Of a DNA stretch of 64,000 nt, positions 1 through 8,281 are shown one piece after another. Position numbers and translations under genes: made by a program. This DNA comes from Chryseobacterium koreense CCUG 49689. Its GTDB lineage: Bacteria > Bacteroidota > Bacteroidia > Flavobacteriales > Weeksellaceae. Position 1 is the stretch's first letter. Every line of letters begins with the position of its first letter. The stretch spans positions 124,001 to 188,000 of the forward strand of contig NZ_LFNG01000006.1 in the NCBI RefSeq assembly GCF_001045435.1. Reading direction: 5' to 3'. The notes under the pieces were generated by a model. The model was not told the origin of the DNA. It saw nothing but the letters and a program-made list of their open reading frames with translations, and searched no databases.

Positions 1-1431
1 TGCCCAAAACGGTGGACGCTGGATCCTGCTGGAAAAACTGTAAGAAAAATTATGCTTCTGATTCGGATTGTAACTCAAACTCAAGTAAGGAAGAAAACTA
101 TTATTGTCGCGGTTAATGGTGATATTTTTATCCAGCACAATTCCGTCAGACATCGTTTTTTCAAATCGGAACCCGGCTTTGCTGGTCCATTTTTCACCAA
201 AATTTTTCTCTAAAGTGATATATGCGCTCGGAATTTTCTCAGTATAGAGAAAGTGATTGGATTGGTTCAAATCAATTCCCGTCGGTGGAAGGATATTGGT
301 GAATTTCGTGTCGCTATCGGTTTTTGTGTGGTTAAAACTAGCACCAAAACTTAAAGTGTAATCGTTGTTCATTTTCTTTACATAATCCGCCAAAATCCCA
401 ATATTGTCTATTCCCAGCGGAATATTTTGCTGGAACTGTTTCAGCAGCTCACCGTTATTCTGTTGCGCATCCTGTTCGATGGTGGAACCTGTAATTTCTT
501 CTTTTTTGATATGTTTCAGATAAGAAGAACTGATGCTCAGTTTGCTGCCTTTGTCATCGGTTTTCAGTTCGTAATTCAAGTTGAACGAGTGGTCATCGGA
601 CTTTGTATTGCCAAAGTTTTCAGTCCTGTTTCGGAAGATTTCACCCGTTTTCAAATTGGTCAGTACATTAAATAAATCCGTGTGAAGCTCTTTGGAGCGG
701 TAAGTGTAATTGTTGTAAGAAAAACCAAGATTCTGCTTTTCGTTGATCTCAAAATCCAGATTCAGGTAGCCGCTCAGATTTGTTCCAAAATTATCAATAT
801 TACCGGCTGAAGTTTGACTGAAGTCCTTGTTCCCGTTTGCCAGCGAAAGAAACTGGCGATTGTTGTTTTGTCCCGCATTAAAATTAGTTGAAATACCCAA
901 CTTATCTTTTCGGTAATTCAAAGTAACCGAAGCTTTTTGACTGTTAAAATAAGACTGGTTGTTTTCCATTTTCAGGTTCCCGTTCAATCCGTCTGTAGGC
1001 TTTTTCTTCAGCACGATGTTCACGATTCCCTGATTTCCTTCCACAGCAAATTCAGAAGACGGCATGGTGATGACCTCAATTTTCTGGATGTTTTCAGATG
1101 GCATCGATTTCAAAAGTTCGATCACCGCATCTGGCGACATATTGCTTTTTCTTCCATTCAAATAAATCAGGACCGCATTTTTTCCAAGAATCTGCAGGGT
1201 TTTATCGTCTGATGCAGAAATCATCGGTGTTTCCTTCAGCAGGTCAAAAGCGTTTGAACCTTTGGCGATCGGCGAAGAAGCAACATCAAAAACCAACCGG
1301 TCCGCCTTTTTTTGGAAGACTTTTTTCGTCATGACTACTTCATCGATCGTTTTAGCTTTGGCGGAATCTTGCATTTGTGCAAACGAAAATGTTGCTGCAA
1401 GCAAAAAGATGGGTAGGATAAGTGTTTTCAT
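1..1431 (-). CDS. TonB-dependent receptor-like outer-membrane beta-barrel protein (partial)
   Basis: Open on the minus strand from ATG at 1429-1431 to the window edge: 477 codons seen, C-terminus missing. It starts with a signal peptide (MKTLILPIFLLAATFSFAQ), followed directly by a plug-type domain without the usual carboxypeptidase-like domain. The segment with EVITMPSSEFAVEGNQG and VNIVLKK is typical of the plug of this family. Alternating beta strands rich in N, Y and aromatic residues follow. The family sits in the outer membrane and usually imports substrates or handles siderophores or peptides; the substrate cannot be told here. It faces away from the integrase and most likely belongs to the chromosome flanking the mobile element. 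Confidence 0.85.
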   Translation of the reverse strand, partial: MKTLILPIFLLAATFSFAQMQDSAKAKTIDEVVMTKKVFQKKADRLVFDVASSPIAKGSNAFDLLKETPMISASDDKTLQILGKNAVLIYLNGRKSNMSPDAVIELLKSMPSENIQKIEVITMPSSEFAVEGNQGIVNIVLKKKPTDGLNGNLKMENNQSYFNSQKASVTLNYRKDKLGISTNFNAGQNNNRQFLSLANGNKDFSQTSAGNIDNFGTNLSGYLNLDFEINEKQNLGFSYNNYTYRSKELHTDLFNVLTNLKTGEIFRNRTENFGNTKSDDHSFNLNYELKTDDKGSKLSISSSYLKHIKKEEITGSTIEQDAQQNNGELLKQFQQNIPLGIDNIGILADYVKKMNNDYTLSFGASFNHTKTDSDTKFTNILPPTGIDLNQSNHFLYTEKIPSAYITLEKNFGEKWTSKAGFRFEKTMSDGIVLDKNITINRDNNSFLPYLSLSYNPNQKHNFSYSFSSRIQRPPFWA

Positions 1432-1531
1432 AATTTAATTTTGATTTAATGTTTAATATTTACTCGAAAAAGTTCATTGCCTAAAAAACTTAATCTCATC
1501 AGTTCTTTATTTCATTTACTAATTTCTTTTG

Positions 1532-1563
1532 CAAAGATATGTTTTTATTTTAGTATCATGCAA
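1532..1563 (-). promoter_or_regulatory. Bacteroidota-type promoter of the flanking receptor gene
   Basis: Read on the minus strand, TATCTTTG (1532-1539) matches the Bacteroidota -7 consensus TAnnTTTG. A TTG at 1561-1563 lies 21 nt upstream, at the -33 position. The start codon is about 100 nt downstream. Sequence match only; no transcript data. Confidence 0.5.
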
Positions 1564-1819
1564 TACAAAGTACTAATAAAAACATATTCTTTCATTCAAC
1601 GCATTGATAATCAGCTTAAAAAATTTTGATGAAATTTTAGGACTTCAGGTATATGACAATCTTAAGATGCAAAACATTACATCTTTCCAGATTATTTTTC
1701 AGAAAAAAGATTAGTAAAAAGCAAAAATAAGCAAAACGGTTAAAACCTTTGCTATACAAGGCTTTATAAAAAGAGTAGTCTTAGTTCGGAAGTCGGTGTC
1801 TGATAGGTTTGGGGCTTAA

Positions 1820-1865
1820 ATTGACAAGGTTAGGTTACTAATTCGTTACCGATTGACAAAGGTAA
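1820..1865 (+). repeat. Direct repeat upstream of integrase, candidate Int/Xis arm sites
   Basis: ATTGACAAGGTTA at 1820-1832 recurs as ATTGACAAAGGTAA at 1852-1865. The 32-bp spacing is close to three helical turns. The pair lies about 100 bp before the integrase gene, where arm-type integrase or excisionase sites of an ICE end are expected. The attachment core itself was not identified; the element end lies somewhere in 1440-1960. Confidence 0.3.
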
Positions 1866-1964
1866 TGATATGGCTTAACTGATTATATTTCAGTCTTTTG
1901 CGCCCTTTTCTACATTCCCTTGTAACTCAATGTAATTTAATTTTAAACATTAAACATTTGAGTT

Positions 1965-3215
1965 ATGGAACAGACAAAAAAATCGACGTTCAAACTGCTT
2001 TTCTATTTGAAAAAGAACGAACTGAAAAAGAACGGTAATGCCCCGATTATGGCACGTATTACCATTGACGGAACCCCGAAAACTTTCGGAACAAAGTTAG
2101 AAATTGACCCCAATAATTGGGATTTAAAACACGGAAGAGTTCAGGGCAAAAGTGCGCAGGCATTAAGCATCAATAAAAAACTGGATAACATACGTGGGCG
2201 TATCGACAAGATTTATGAAGATATGCTGAAGCACGAGGGCTTTGCGACCGCCCAAAAAGTAAAGCTATCGTTTTTAGGTGTTGGGGTAATGGATGATGCT
2301 ATCCTTAAAGTTTTCAACGACCAAAATGAGAACTTTAAAAAACTGGTCGAAAAGGAAGAACGCTCAAAAAGCACCTACAACAAATATATCACAGTTTACA
2401 ATCATCTTACCACGTTTATAAAAGAACGCTATCATCGTGATGATATGGCTTTTCGTGAATTGACTGCCGATTTTATCCGGGAGTTTGATTTTTACCTCCG
2501 GTACGATTTACAATCTTCGCATAATACGGTTTGGGTTTATACGATGCCTGTATTAAGTCTTGTGGAACTGGCTATTAAAAAGGGCTTGATACGTGATAAT
2601 CCTTTTCAGGATTATGAAATCAATATGGAAGAAACCGACCGGGGTTATATCCTTAAAGAAGATGTAGAAAAGCTGATGATGTGCGTTCCGTCGCACCCAC
2701 GGTATGAACTGGTAAAAGACTTGTTTATTTTCAGTTGCTTTACCGGACTTGCTTATGCGGATATTAAGAAATTGACAAGAAACAACATTCAATCATTCTT
2801 TGACGGTCATCAGTGGATTATCAGCAGGAGAAAGAAATCAGATATTGCTTCCAATGTTCGGTTAATGGAAATCCCTAAACGTATCATTGAGAAATATCAG
2901 GGTACGACAAGGAATGAATTTATCTTTCCGGTTCCGACCAACGCCACCTGCAATACTCACATAGGTAAATTGGTTGAAAAGGCAGAAATTATTACCGAGC
3001 AAAAAGTAACCTTTCACACGGCAAGGCATACTTTCGGAACAATGTTTTTGACCGAGGGCGTACCGCTTGAAAGCCTTAGCAAAATGATGGGGCATAAAAA
3101 CATTTCCACCACACAGATTTATGCTAAAATCACAAGCCAAAAAATCAGTAAGGATATGGATTTAGTTACCCCTAAATTCAAAGCAATGGAAGAAGCGTTT
3201 ATGATGGCAATATAA
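1965..3215 (+). CDS. int: Tyrosine site-specific integrase, IntDOT-like
   Basis: A 416-aa tyrosine recombinase expected to integrate and excise the element. It has an N-terminal arm-binding domain (about 10-100), a SAM-like core-binding domain (about 110-215) and a catalytic domain (about 225-395). Visible catalytic residues are a Lys in RRKKSD (288-293), H351 and R354 in HTARH, H377 in MGHKN, and nucleophile Y386 in IYAKI. The first Arg of the usual RKHRH set is Ala263 (GLAYAD). IntDOT of CTnDOT also lacks this Arg, and the other positions are offset from it by only a few residues. ATG at 1965 follows the non-coding left end, and a terminator lies just downstream. Confidence 0.95.
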   Translation: MEQTKKSTFKLLFYLKKNELKKNGNAPIMARITIDGTPKTFGTKLEIDPNNWDLKHGRVQGKSAQALSINKKLDNIRGRIDKIYEDMLKHEGFATAQKVKLSFLGVGVMDDAILKVFNDQNENFKKLVEKEERSKSTYNKYITVYNHLTTFIKERYHRDDMAFRELTADFIREFDFYLRYDLQSSHNTVWVYTMPVLSLVELAIKKGLIRDNPFQDYEINMEETDRGYILKEDVEKLMMCVPSHPRYELVKDLFIFSCFTGLAYADIKKLTRNNIQSFFDGHQWIISRRKKSDIASNVRLMEIPKRIIEKYQGTTRNEFIFPVPTNATCNTHIGKLVEKAEIITEQKVTFHTARHTFGTMFLTEGVPLESLSKMMGHKNISTTQIYAKITSQKISKDMDLVTPKFKAMEEAFMMAI

Positions 3216-3238
3216 TCGGCTTTTATCTAATCACAATG

Positions 3239-3267
3239 AGCAGAACTTAACGGTTCTGCTTTTTTTA
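3239..3267 (+). terminator. Rho-independent terminator after integrase
   Basis: AGCAGAAC (3239-3246) pairs perfectly with GTTCTGCT (3253-3260) around a 6-nt loop and is followed by a run of T. It begins 24 nt after the integrase stop codon. Confidence 0.8.
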
Positions 3268-3759
3268 TGCCTATGCTTTTTGTGTAGGTAAAGCACATTT
3301 ACTTTCCTCTATGCAATCCAACGCTGTAAAAGAGCTTATTACCTACTTCAGAAATAGAAAATTGAAAAACGAAACCTTTATCTAACGCTCCCTGCTATTC
3401 CATTTTTCAAATTTCTATTGCAGGCTATCATAGCCTGGTCATTAATGCCATAAAAATTTAGAACAGAAAATTTCCACAATCAACCGGTAAAAAGGCAGCT
3501 AAGTTATAGCGGGCAGCCACCGCACACACACACCAATAAAAAAAACGAATGAACGGTTTCCCCCTAAAGGAACCCCCATTAAATCATTTTTTTTCTTGGT
3601 CATCGCTGTTGCCCGCTTGGATTATCTGCTTTCTTTTTTCCGGTTTTTCTTTTGGAAAAATTTATGCGAAGCGAAGCAGAGCAAACCACAACGGGAAGCG
3701 GGAAACGAGAAAAGCGAGTGAGTAAATAACATTTTTTCAAACATCAAAATTTTAGCATT
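3268..3759. other. Non-coding gap between integrase and DUF932 module
   Basis: No credible gene. It holds a spaced inverted repeat GTAGGTAA/TTACCTAC (3284-3291 and 3339-3346), a small perfect hairpin CAGGCTA-tca-TAGCCTG (3421-3437), and a C-rich direct repeat GGTTTCCCCC/GGAACCCCC near 3552-3574. These could be recombination or regulatory sites; nothing firmer can be said. Confidence 0.4.
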
Positions 3760-4833
3760 ATGGCACACAACATCAATTTCAACGAGCAAACAGGACGTCA
3801 TTCATTTTTCAGCGTTCAACAAAAAGCGTGGCACGGTTTGGGGCAAATCGTGGAGCATTACCCAACAAGCGAGGAAGCAATTGTACACGCAGGCTTAGAT
3901 TACGAGGTTATCAAATCCCCACTGTTCACACAGGGCAGAACAATGAGCATAGGCGACAGCGGAGGGCTGATTGAAGCCAACGACATCTTAGTACCTAACA
4001 GTTTCGCTACACTCCGCACCGACACCAATACACCACTAGGCGTAGTAGGCAAAGACTACCATATCGTACAAAACCGTGAGGCATTTAATTTCTTTGATGC
4101 TATTGTAGGCGGAGGCGAGGGAATATTGTACGAAACCGCAGGAGCATTGGGCAACGGGGAACGCATTTTTATCACTGCCAAGCTGCCCGACTATATCCGT
4201 GTAGGTAACGGCGACGATGTTACAGAAAAGTACATCTTCTTAACCACAAGCCACGACGGTAGCGGAAGTATTACCGCAGCGTTTACCCCTATCCGTATCG
4301 TATGCCAAAACACCCTTAACGCTTCATTGCGGAGTATGACCAACGTGGTGCGTATCAAACACACGTCAGGAGCAAAACAACGCCTTGAAAACGCTCACAA
4401 GGTTATGGGGCTTGCCAACACCCTAAGCACCCAGTTAGAGAACATTTTTAACGACTGGGCTAAAGTAAGGGTAACAGACCGAGAAGTAAGAAAGCTAATC
4501 CAGTTGGCACTTTGCCCGAACAAAGAAACGCTTAACCTACTCAAAAAAGGTGCGGAAGATGAAGTTTCCACCGTGTTCAAAAACACCGTAGATGAAGCCT
4601 TTGAATACGCTATGATAAGCGACACCCAACAAATGGCAACTACCAAAGGCACATTATTCGGGGCTTACAATGCCGTTACAGGCTATTTTCAAAATGTACG
4701 CAATTACAGGAATGGCGAAGCCAAACTACAATCCATTGTGATGGGTGGTACAGCACAGCTAAAGACACAAAAAGCCTTTGAACTGTGTACAGACTTTGTC
4801 TATTCAGGAGCAGAGATTTTCAACTTCAATTAA
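3760..4833 (+). CDS. DUF932 (phage/plasmid-like) protein
   Basis: A 357-aa soluble protein of the DUF932 family, common on plasmids, phages and Bacteroidota ICEs. Its biochemical role is unknown to me; some relatives are replication- or recombination-associated. The N-terminus with QQKAWHGLGQ and the segment VGKDYHIVQNREAF are typical. It is the first of five same-strand genes up to 6444. GC is higher and codon use more ICE-like than in the cargo genes that follow. No signal peptide or membrane segment. Confidence 0.85.
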   Translation: MAHNINFNEQTGRHSFFSVQQKAWHGLGQIVEHYPTSEEAIVHAGLDYEVIKSPLFTQGRTMSIGDSGGLIEANDILVPNSFATLRTDTNTPLGVVGKDYHIVQNREAFNFFDAIVGGGEGILYETAGALGNGERIFITAKLPDYIRVGNGDDVTEKYIFLTTSHDGSGSITAAFTPIRIVCQNTLNASLRSMTNVVRIKHTSGAKQRLENAHKVMGLANTLSTQLENIFNDWAKVRVTDREVRKLIQLALCPNKETLNLLKKGAEDEVSTVFKNTVDEAFEYAMISDTQQMATTKGTLFGAYNAVTGYFQNVRNYRNGEAKLQSIVMGGTAQLKTQKAFELCTDFVYSGAEIFNFN

Positions 4834-4840
4834 TCATTAA

Positions 4841-4868
4841 AGGCGACTGCCTGCAAAGGTGGTCGCCT
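4841..4868 (+). other. Intergenic hairpin
   Basis: AGGCGAC (4841-4847) pairs with GTCGCCT (4862-4868) between the DUF932 gene and the next gene. There is no T tract, so it may be an mRNA processing or attenuation structure rather than a terminator. Confidence 0.4.
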
Positions 4869-4884
4869 ACTAAAAACAAAAGAT

Positions 4885-5292
4885 ATGAAAGCATTAAATA
4901 AAATGAATAACCTCGATAAAGCGGGTTTATTAAGCAAAATGTTTCCCGAAGAACTGGAGAACTTGCAAAACGCAATAAAAATGCAATGCGACTACTTTCT
5001 GCAAAATGAAACCGCCTTTCGTGAGGGTTGGTATCAAAAGGGATTTTTCACTGCTGAATTTTGGTACAGGCTTGTGCAGAATGCACAAAAAGGGATAGAC
5101 AAAAATGAACCACTTTGGAAACGCCCGAACTGGTTTACAGACCATTTTTTTGACGGACACCATTCAATTTTCGCCATTCAATGCCTGATTGAATATACAG
5201 AGGATGCACAATGCGACCCGCAATTAAAACAGGCGATACACCTGCTTTTCGGGAGTGACAAATTTTTACAGATAACCTTAAACGATAAATAA
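4885..5292 (+). CDS. Conserved-looking ICE hypothetical protein, 135 aa
   Basis: I do not recognise a named domain. It is a soluble 135-aa protein with many aromatic residues (WYQKGFF, FWYRLVQ, WKRPNWFTDHFFDGHH). It lies 51 nt after the DUF932 gene and ends 2 nt before the next gene, so the three are probably co-transcribed. The start at 4885 could alternatively be the Met six codons later (MNNLDK). Confidence 0.7.
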   Translation: MKALNKMNNLDKAGLLSKMFPEELENLQNAIKMQCDYFLQNETAFREGWYQKGFFTAEFWYRLVQNAQKGIDKNEPLWKRPNWFTDHFFDGHHSIFAIQCLIEYTEDAQCDPQLKQAIHLLFGSDKFLQITLNDK

Positions 5293-5294
5293 TT

Positions 5295-5789
5295 ATGGCT
5301 AATTGGTGCAACAACTGGGTTGTTTTTGAGGGAACAGCCGAAGCAATAGAACAGATAACACAGCTATTCAAATCAATGGCTGAACAGGAACAGAAAGACG
5401 ACTGCGGGCAATTACCCGATTTCGTACAGGACACTCACGGAGATTATTTCTACAATATCAGTCAGGACAATGAAAGTGCGGGCGTATTCCAGTATGAAAC
5501 AAAATGGTCGCCAAATACGGAAGCCGTGAAGCAGATAGCCGAACATTTAAAAGTGGACTTTACACACGAGTATGAGGAATTAGGATGCTTAGTATATGGT
5601 CAGGCAATATTTGAAGACGGCATACTAACAAACACCTGCTTAGATAGTCAGGACTTTTGCAGCTATGAATTAGACGAGGACACAGACACCTACCATTTTG
5701 AGGGCAAGGAGTACGACAGCGAATGGGAAATACTCGACACCCTATTAGAACGTAAAATCGAAAATCAGTTAAACACCACTAAAATTTAG
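5295..5789 (+). CDS. Api92/DUF1281-like ferredoxin-fold protein
   Basis: 164 aa. The N-terminus MANWCNNWVVFEGTAEAI resembles the start of the DUF1281 / Api92-like ferredoxin-fold family found on plasmids and phages, where proteins open with MANWC followed by a beta strand and a helix that counts over substrate positions. A strongly acidic C-terminal half (ELDEDTDTYHFEGKEYDSEWE) follows. Function unknown, though acidic proteins of this type have been considered DNA mimics or regulators. It starts 2 nt after the previous gene. Confidence 0.6.
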   Translation: MANWCNNWVVFEGTAEAIEQITQLFKSMAEQEQKDDCGQLPDFVQDTHGDYFYNISQDNESAGVFQYETKWSPNTEAVKQIAEHLKVDFTHEYEELGCLVYGQAIFEDGILTNTCLDSQDFCSYELDEDTDTYHFEGKEYDSEWEILDTLLERKIENQLNTTKI

Positions 5790-5793
5790 AACG

Positions 5794-6231
5794 ATGAAAC
5801 TATCAGATAAAGCGACAGCACATATTTTGGTTAAAGCCAATACTAACAGCGAATGGGATAATTGCGGGTTTGCAATTATCCACCTATCCGAAGAATGGAA
5901 AAAAGAACAGGAAAAACGGCTTGCACTGGTTAAGCCGTTAGAGGGCAATTCTTATTTCTGCTCAATGAACTACTATGATACGGCAGTAGATTTTTACAGT
6001 ACAGGCGAAGACGATAACCCGAACATTGAAGAAATGCTAAACGGTAAGGAATGGGTATTCGTGGAGCTTGACGAGCAAGAGCAGGAAACGTTTACCGTTC
6101 CTGAAAACCGACTGGATTGTTTCAGGCTTGTATTGCGGGCAAACGGTACAGGCTACTATACAGCATACGGAAAGCATACGAGCGAAGAATTTTGGACGGA
6201 AGAGTTTTCATTAATCAAGTTAATTGCTTAA
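5794..6231 (+). CDS. ICE hypothetical protein, 145 aa
   Basis: Unrecognised. Soluble and acidic (ELDEQEQE near the middle), without membrane segments. It starts 4 nt after the preceding gene, so it belongs to the same transcription unit. The N-terminal stretch with IIHLSEEW and a central YYDTAVDFYSTGEDD segment could be used for homology searches. Confidence 0.65.
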   Translation: MKLSDKATAHILVKANTNSEWDNCGFAIIHLSEEWKKEQEKRLALVKPLEGNSYFCSMNYYDTAVDFYSTGEDDNPNIEEMLNGKEWVFVELDEQEQETFTVPENRLDCFRLVLRANGTGYYTAYGKHTSEEFWTEEFSLIKLIA

Positions 6232-6249
6232 TCAGAAAAATTCAGCACA

Positions 6250-6444
6250 ATGAAAATCAGAGATAAAAACGGAAATTGGATTGAAGTTACTGACCTTAAA
6301 AAAGGTATTTGGCAAACTGGGTGGTACAAAGAATATCAGCATAACCCACCCGTTGAAAGCGATAAGGAAAGACAGGCATATTGGGCAGATATACACGAGA
6401 AATTATTAGCTTTAAAAGTAGGGTTAAATAACCCGAAAAATTAA
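6250..6444 (+). CDS. Small ICE hypothetical protein, 64 aa
   Basis: A short ORF, 18 nt after the preceding gene, on the same strand and followed by terminator-type hairpins. It is probably the last gene of the DUF932 unit. Trp-rich N-terminal half (GNWIEV, KGIWQTGWYKEYQ) and a charged helix ERQAYWADIHEKLLAL. No known domain recognised. Confidence 0.55.
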   Translation: MKIRDKNGNWIEVTDLKKGIWQTGWYKEYQHNPPVESDKERQAYWADIHEKLLALKVGLNNPKN

Positions 6445-6474
6445 CAAACCGCCTGACCCGAAAAGTCGGGCGGC

Positions 6475-6513
6475 AAAAAGACAGATCCTTCCGATGGTCG
6501 GAACAGTCTTTTT
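6475..6513 (+). terminator. Terminator of the DUF932 gene unit
   Basis: AAAAAGAC (6475-6482) pairs with GTCTTTTT (6506-6513), and inside it TTCCGA pairs with TCGGAA around a 3-nt loop. The stem ends in a T run on the plus strand and an equivalent run on the minus strand, so it could work both ways. A second GC-rich hairpin (CCGCC...CCCGA-aaag-TCGGG..GGC) sits just before it at 6449-6474. Confidence 0.7.
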
Positions 6514-6795
6514 GCATTGAATAGGTGTAACCCCTTTGTCAAAATGCAACCGCTCTGCACTTTCCCCATTTTACATTTTATCAAAATAGGTTACGATATT
6601 ATTGTGTGGGATATTCAGTATCCCATTATTTGTTTTGTAATGACTTCTTTTCTTTCCACACAGCAACCAAAGAAAAGAAGCAAAAGAACGTCGCTTGGTT
6701 AATTTTGTCTTTTGTTTTTTTTGTAAGCTATCAAACAATTTCTAATTGATTAAATTTGAAATTTGTCAACAATTACAAATCGCTAAATCAAAGTA
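6514..6795. other. Non-coding gap with two strong hairpins
   Basis: TGGGATA-ttcag-TATCCCA lies at 6607-6625. CTTCTTTTCTTT (6644-6655) forms a perfect 12-bp inverted repeat with AAAGAAAAGAAG (6669-6680). A TAAATTTG at 6751-6758 may be the -7 element for the gene at 6796. The short ORF crossing this gap (6517-6702) does not look like a real gene. The gap marks the change from the ICE module to AT-rich cargo. Confidence 0.45.
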
Positions 6796-7041
6796 ATGAT
6801 AGAAACTGAAATTTCAATAACAGTAAACAGAAAGCCTGATATTAATTTAATAGAACAAAAAATTATCGAAAACAAATTTCAATTTCCAATTTACATACGA
6901 GAATATGAATTTAGTTATCAAATAAATTTCACGAGCGATTATGAAGAATGGGAATTGGATACAGCAATTCTCAATAGTTTCCCAGGATATGAATTTACTA
7001 AAAACCTTGAAAAAGGGCGAAAAGAAATAGAATTCAAATAA
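6796..7041 (+). CDS. Hypothetical cargo protein, 81 aa
   Basis: Unrecognised. An 81-aa AT-rich gene that overlaps the next gene by one base (TAATG), so the two are translationally coupled. The product is acidic with alternating hydrophobic residues (EFSYQINFTSDYEEWELDTAIL), suggesting a small alpha/beta fold. Codon use is more AT-rich than in the upstream ICE genes, which fits later acquisition. Confidence 0.6.
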   Translation: MIETEISITVNRKPDINLIEQKIIENKFQFPIYIREYEFSYQINFTSDYEEWELDTAILNSFPGYEFTKNLEKGRKEIEFK

Positions 7042-7787
7042 TGAGATACCAGTCTGAATTATCGACTGATGGTTGGGGAAGACAGATTGAAAATCCATTA
7101 AATGAAACGAAATATCTTGTAAAAACCTCAGCAAGCAAACCTGAAAAATTCAGCCCTAAAATCAAAGTTTTATTTGAAGACAAAGAGGAATATTACTTTA
7201 TTAATATTGTGGATGGCATTAACAAAACCACCGATGAAAAAGGTTTTTTGTTGTTAGATGACTTCAAAACAAAAAATGAGGATGGCAATGCTGAAATTTT
7301 AAAAGATAAACTTTACAAATCTCCTCAAGAGGCTTTCCAATGGGGATTTTACAAAATATCTGATGTTGTAGAAAACGATTTTAACATATATCTTGAAAAC
7401 AAAAAGAAAGAAATCAGAGAAATTCAAAAGCTACCTCGAAAAATCATCCGTGATTTTATAAATGCTTGTAATAGCTCCGATGAAAGTAATATTCTGAAAC
7501 ATCTTGACGAACAAATAATTTTTGAGAAACGTAAGAATTGGAAAACCATTTTTGAAGTCGAAGGAATTTCAAAATTCAAAGAATACCTTAGTTCTTCCGA
7601 ACAAGAATTATGCGGCAAGGATTTTAAAATTAGGTCATCTTGGAATTTTAATTTGCCCAATGTCACTATTGGTGTAAAATATTTTCCTTCTTCAGTTGAC
7701 AAAGGAAGTAAGTTCAATCTTAAATATGAACAAATGACAATTACATTAGATAATAATAAGATTGTCGGTATTATATATGAAATTTAA
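7041..7787 (+). CDS. Hypothetical cargo protein, 248 aa
   Basis: Unrecognised. Coupled to the 81-aa gene by a TAATG overlap. The protein is soluble and Lys/Glu-rich. The N-terminal part begins MRYQSELSTDGWGRQIENPLNETKY, cut here to MRYQSELSTDGW; a charged central helix lies around 120-140 and a beta-rich C-terminus closes the chain. No catalytic motif stands out. A two-gene AT-rich cargo unit in a gap otherwise used for accessory genes could be a toxin-immunity or defence pair, but nothing in the sequence proves this. Confidence 0.6.
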   Translation: MRYQSELSTDGWGRQIENPLNETKYLVKTSASKPEKFSPKIKVLFEDKEEYYFINIVDGINKTTDEKGFLLLDDFKTKNEDGNAEILKDKLYKSPQEAFQWGFYKISDVVENDFNIYLENKKKEIREIQKLPRKIIRDFINACNSSDESNILKHLDEQIIFEKRKNWKTIFEVEGISKFKEYLSSSEQELCGKDFKIRSSWNFNLPNVTIGVKYFPSSVDKGSKFNLKYEQMTITLDNNKIVGIIYEI

Positions 7788-7832
7788 TAAAATTTATCAT
7801 TGAAATTCGGATACGAAAATGATTGCTAATAG

Positions 7833-8222
7833 TTACTTGGTCGCTACTTCAATGGCTTTTCTAAAATCATCTGCATCGCTGCCAATAAGCAGATAACCTG
7901 CAAAACCAATCTCTAAAAGAGATTTTACTGTTTTTTCTGTATCAATATCGCTATGGGCAATCAGCTTAATGGTTGGATATTGCGTTCTTAATTTTTGAAG
8001 CTGCTCAAGCACATTCTTGTTGTAAAAATCAAGGTCTATAATACAAACTTTGGGAAGCTCTTTTAATGCTGATAATTGAGATAATCCGTCTTCAATGTTT
8101 TCCGAACGAAATAATACTTCAAGCCCTGAAGCAACGAGGTTATCACAGGTCAAATCCAAAATCGGACTGTTATCATTGATAAAGGCAAGAGTAATTCTTT
8201 GTTGTGCTGTACCAGTTTCCAT
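7833..8222 (-). CDS. Stand-alone receiver-domain protein, probably degenerate
   Basis: 129 aa from ATG at 8220-8222 (METGTAQ); an in-frame upstream Met at 8276 is less likely because it adds an unstructured tail. The whole protein is one CheY/LuxR-type receiver domain with no output domain. D63 (CIIDLD) is the likely phospho-acceptor, D17 (FINDNS) part of the acidic pocket, and S91 the Ser/Thr position. The conserved Lys of GYLLK is replaced by Ile113 (GYLLIGSD), so normal phosphorylation switching is doubtful. A highly structured region (8290-8426) lies just upstream of the start. Confidence 0.7.
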   Translation of the reverse strand: METGTAQQRITLAFINDNSPILDLTCDNLVASGLEVLFRSENIEDGLSQLSALKELPKVCIIDLDFYNKNVLEQLQKLRTQYPTIKLIAHSDIDTEKTVKSLLEIGFAGYLLIGSDADDFRKAIEVATK

Positions 8223-8281
8223 ATCATACCTTTTTTGTGTTGATGTAGCCCCGCACAAAAAAGAAGGCGCAGGCAAACTAC

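Noticed and set aside
6517-6702. 61-aa plus-strand ORF in the gap after the DUF932 unit
   Set aside because: It spans two perfect hairpins and begins inside a terminator region; composition is not protein-like.
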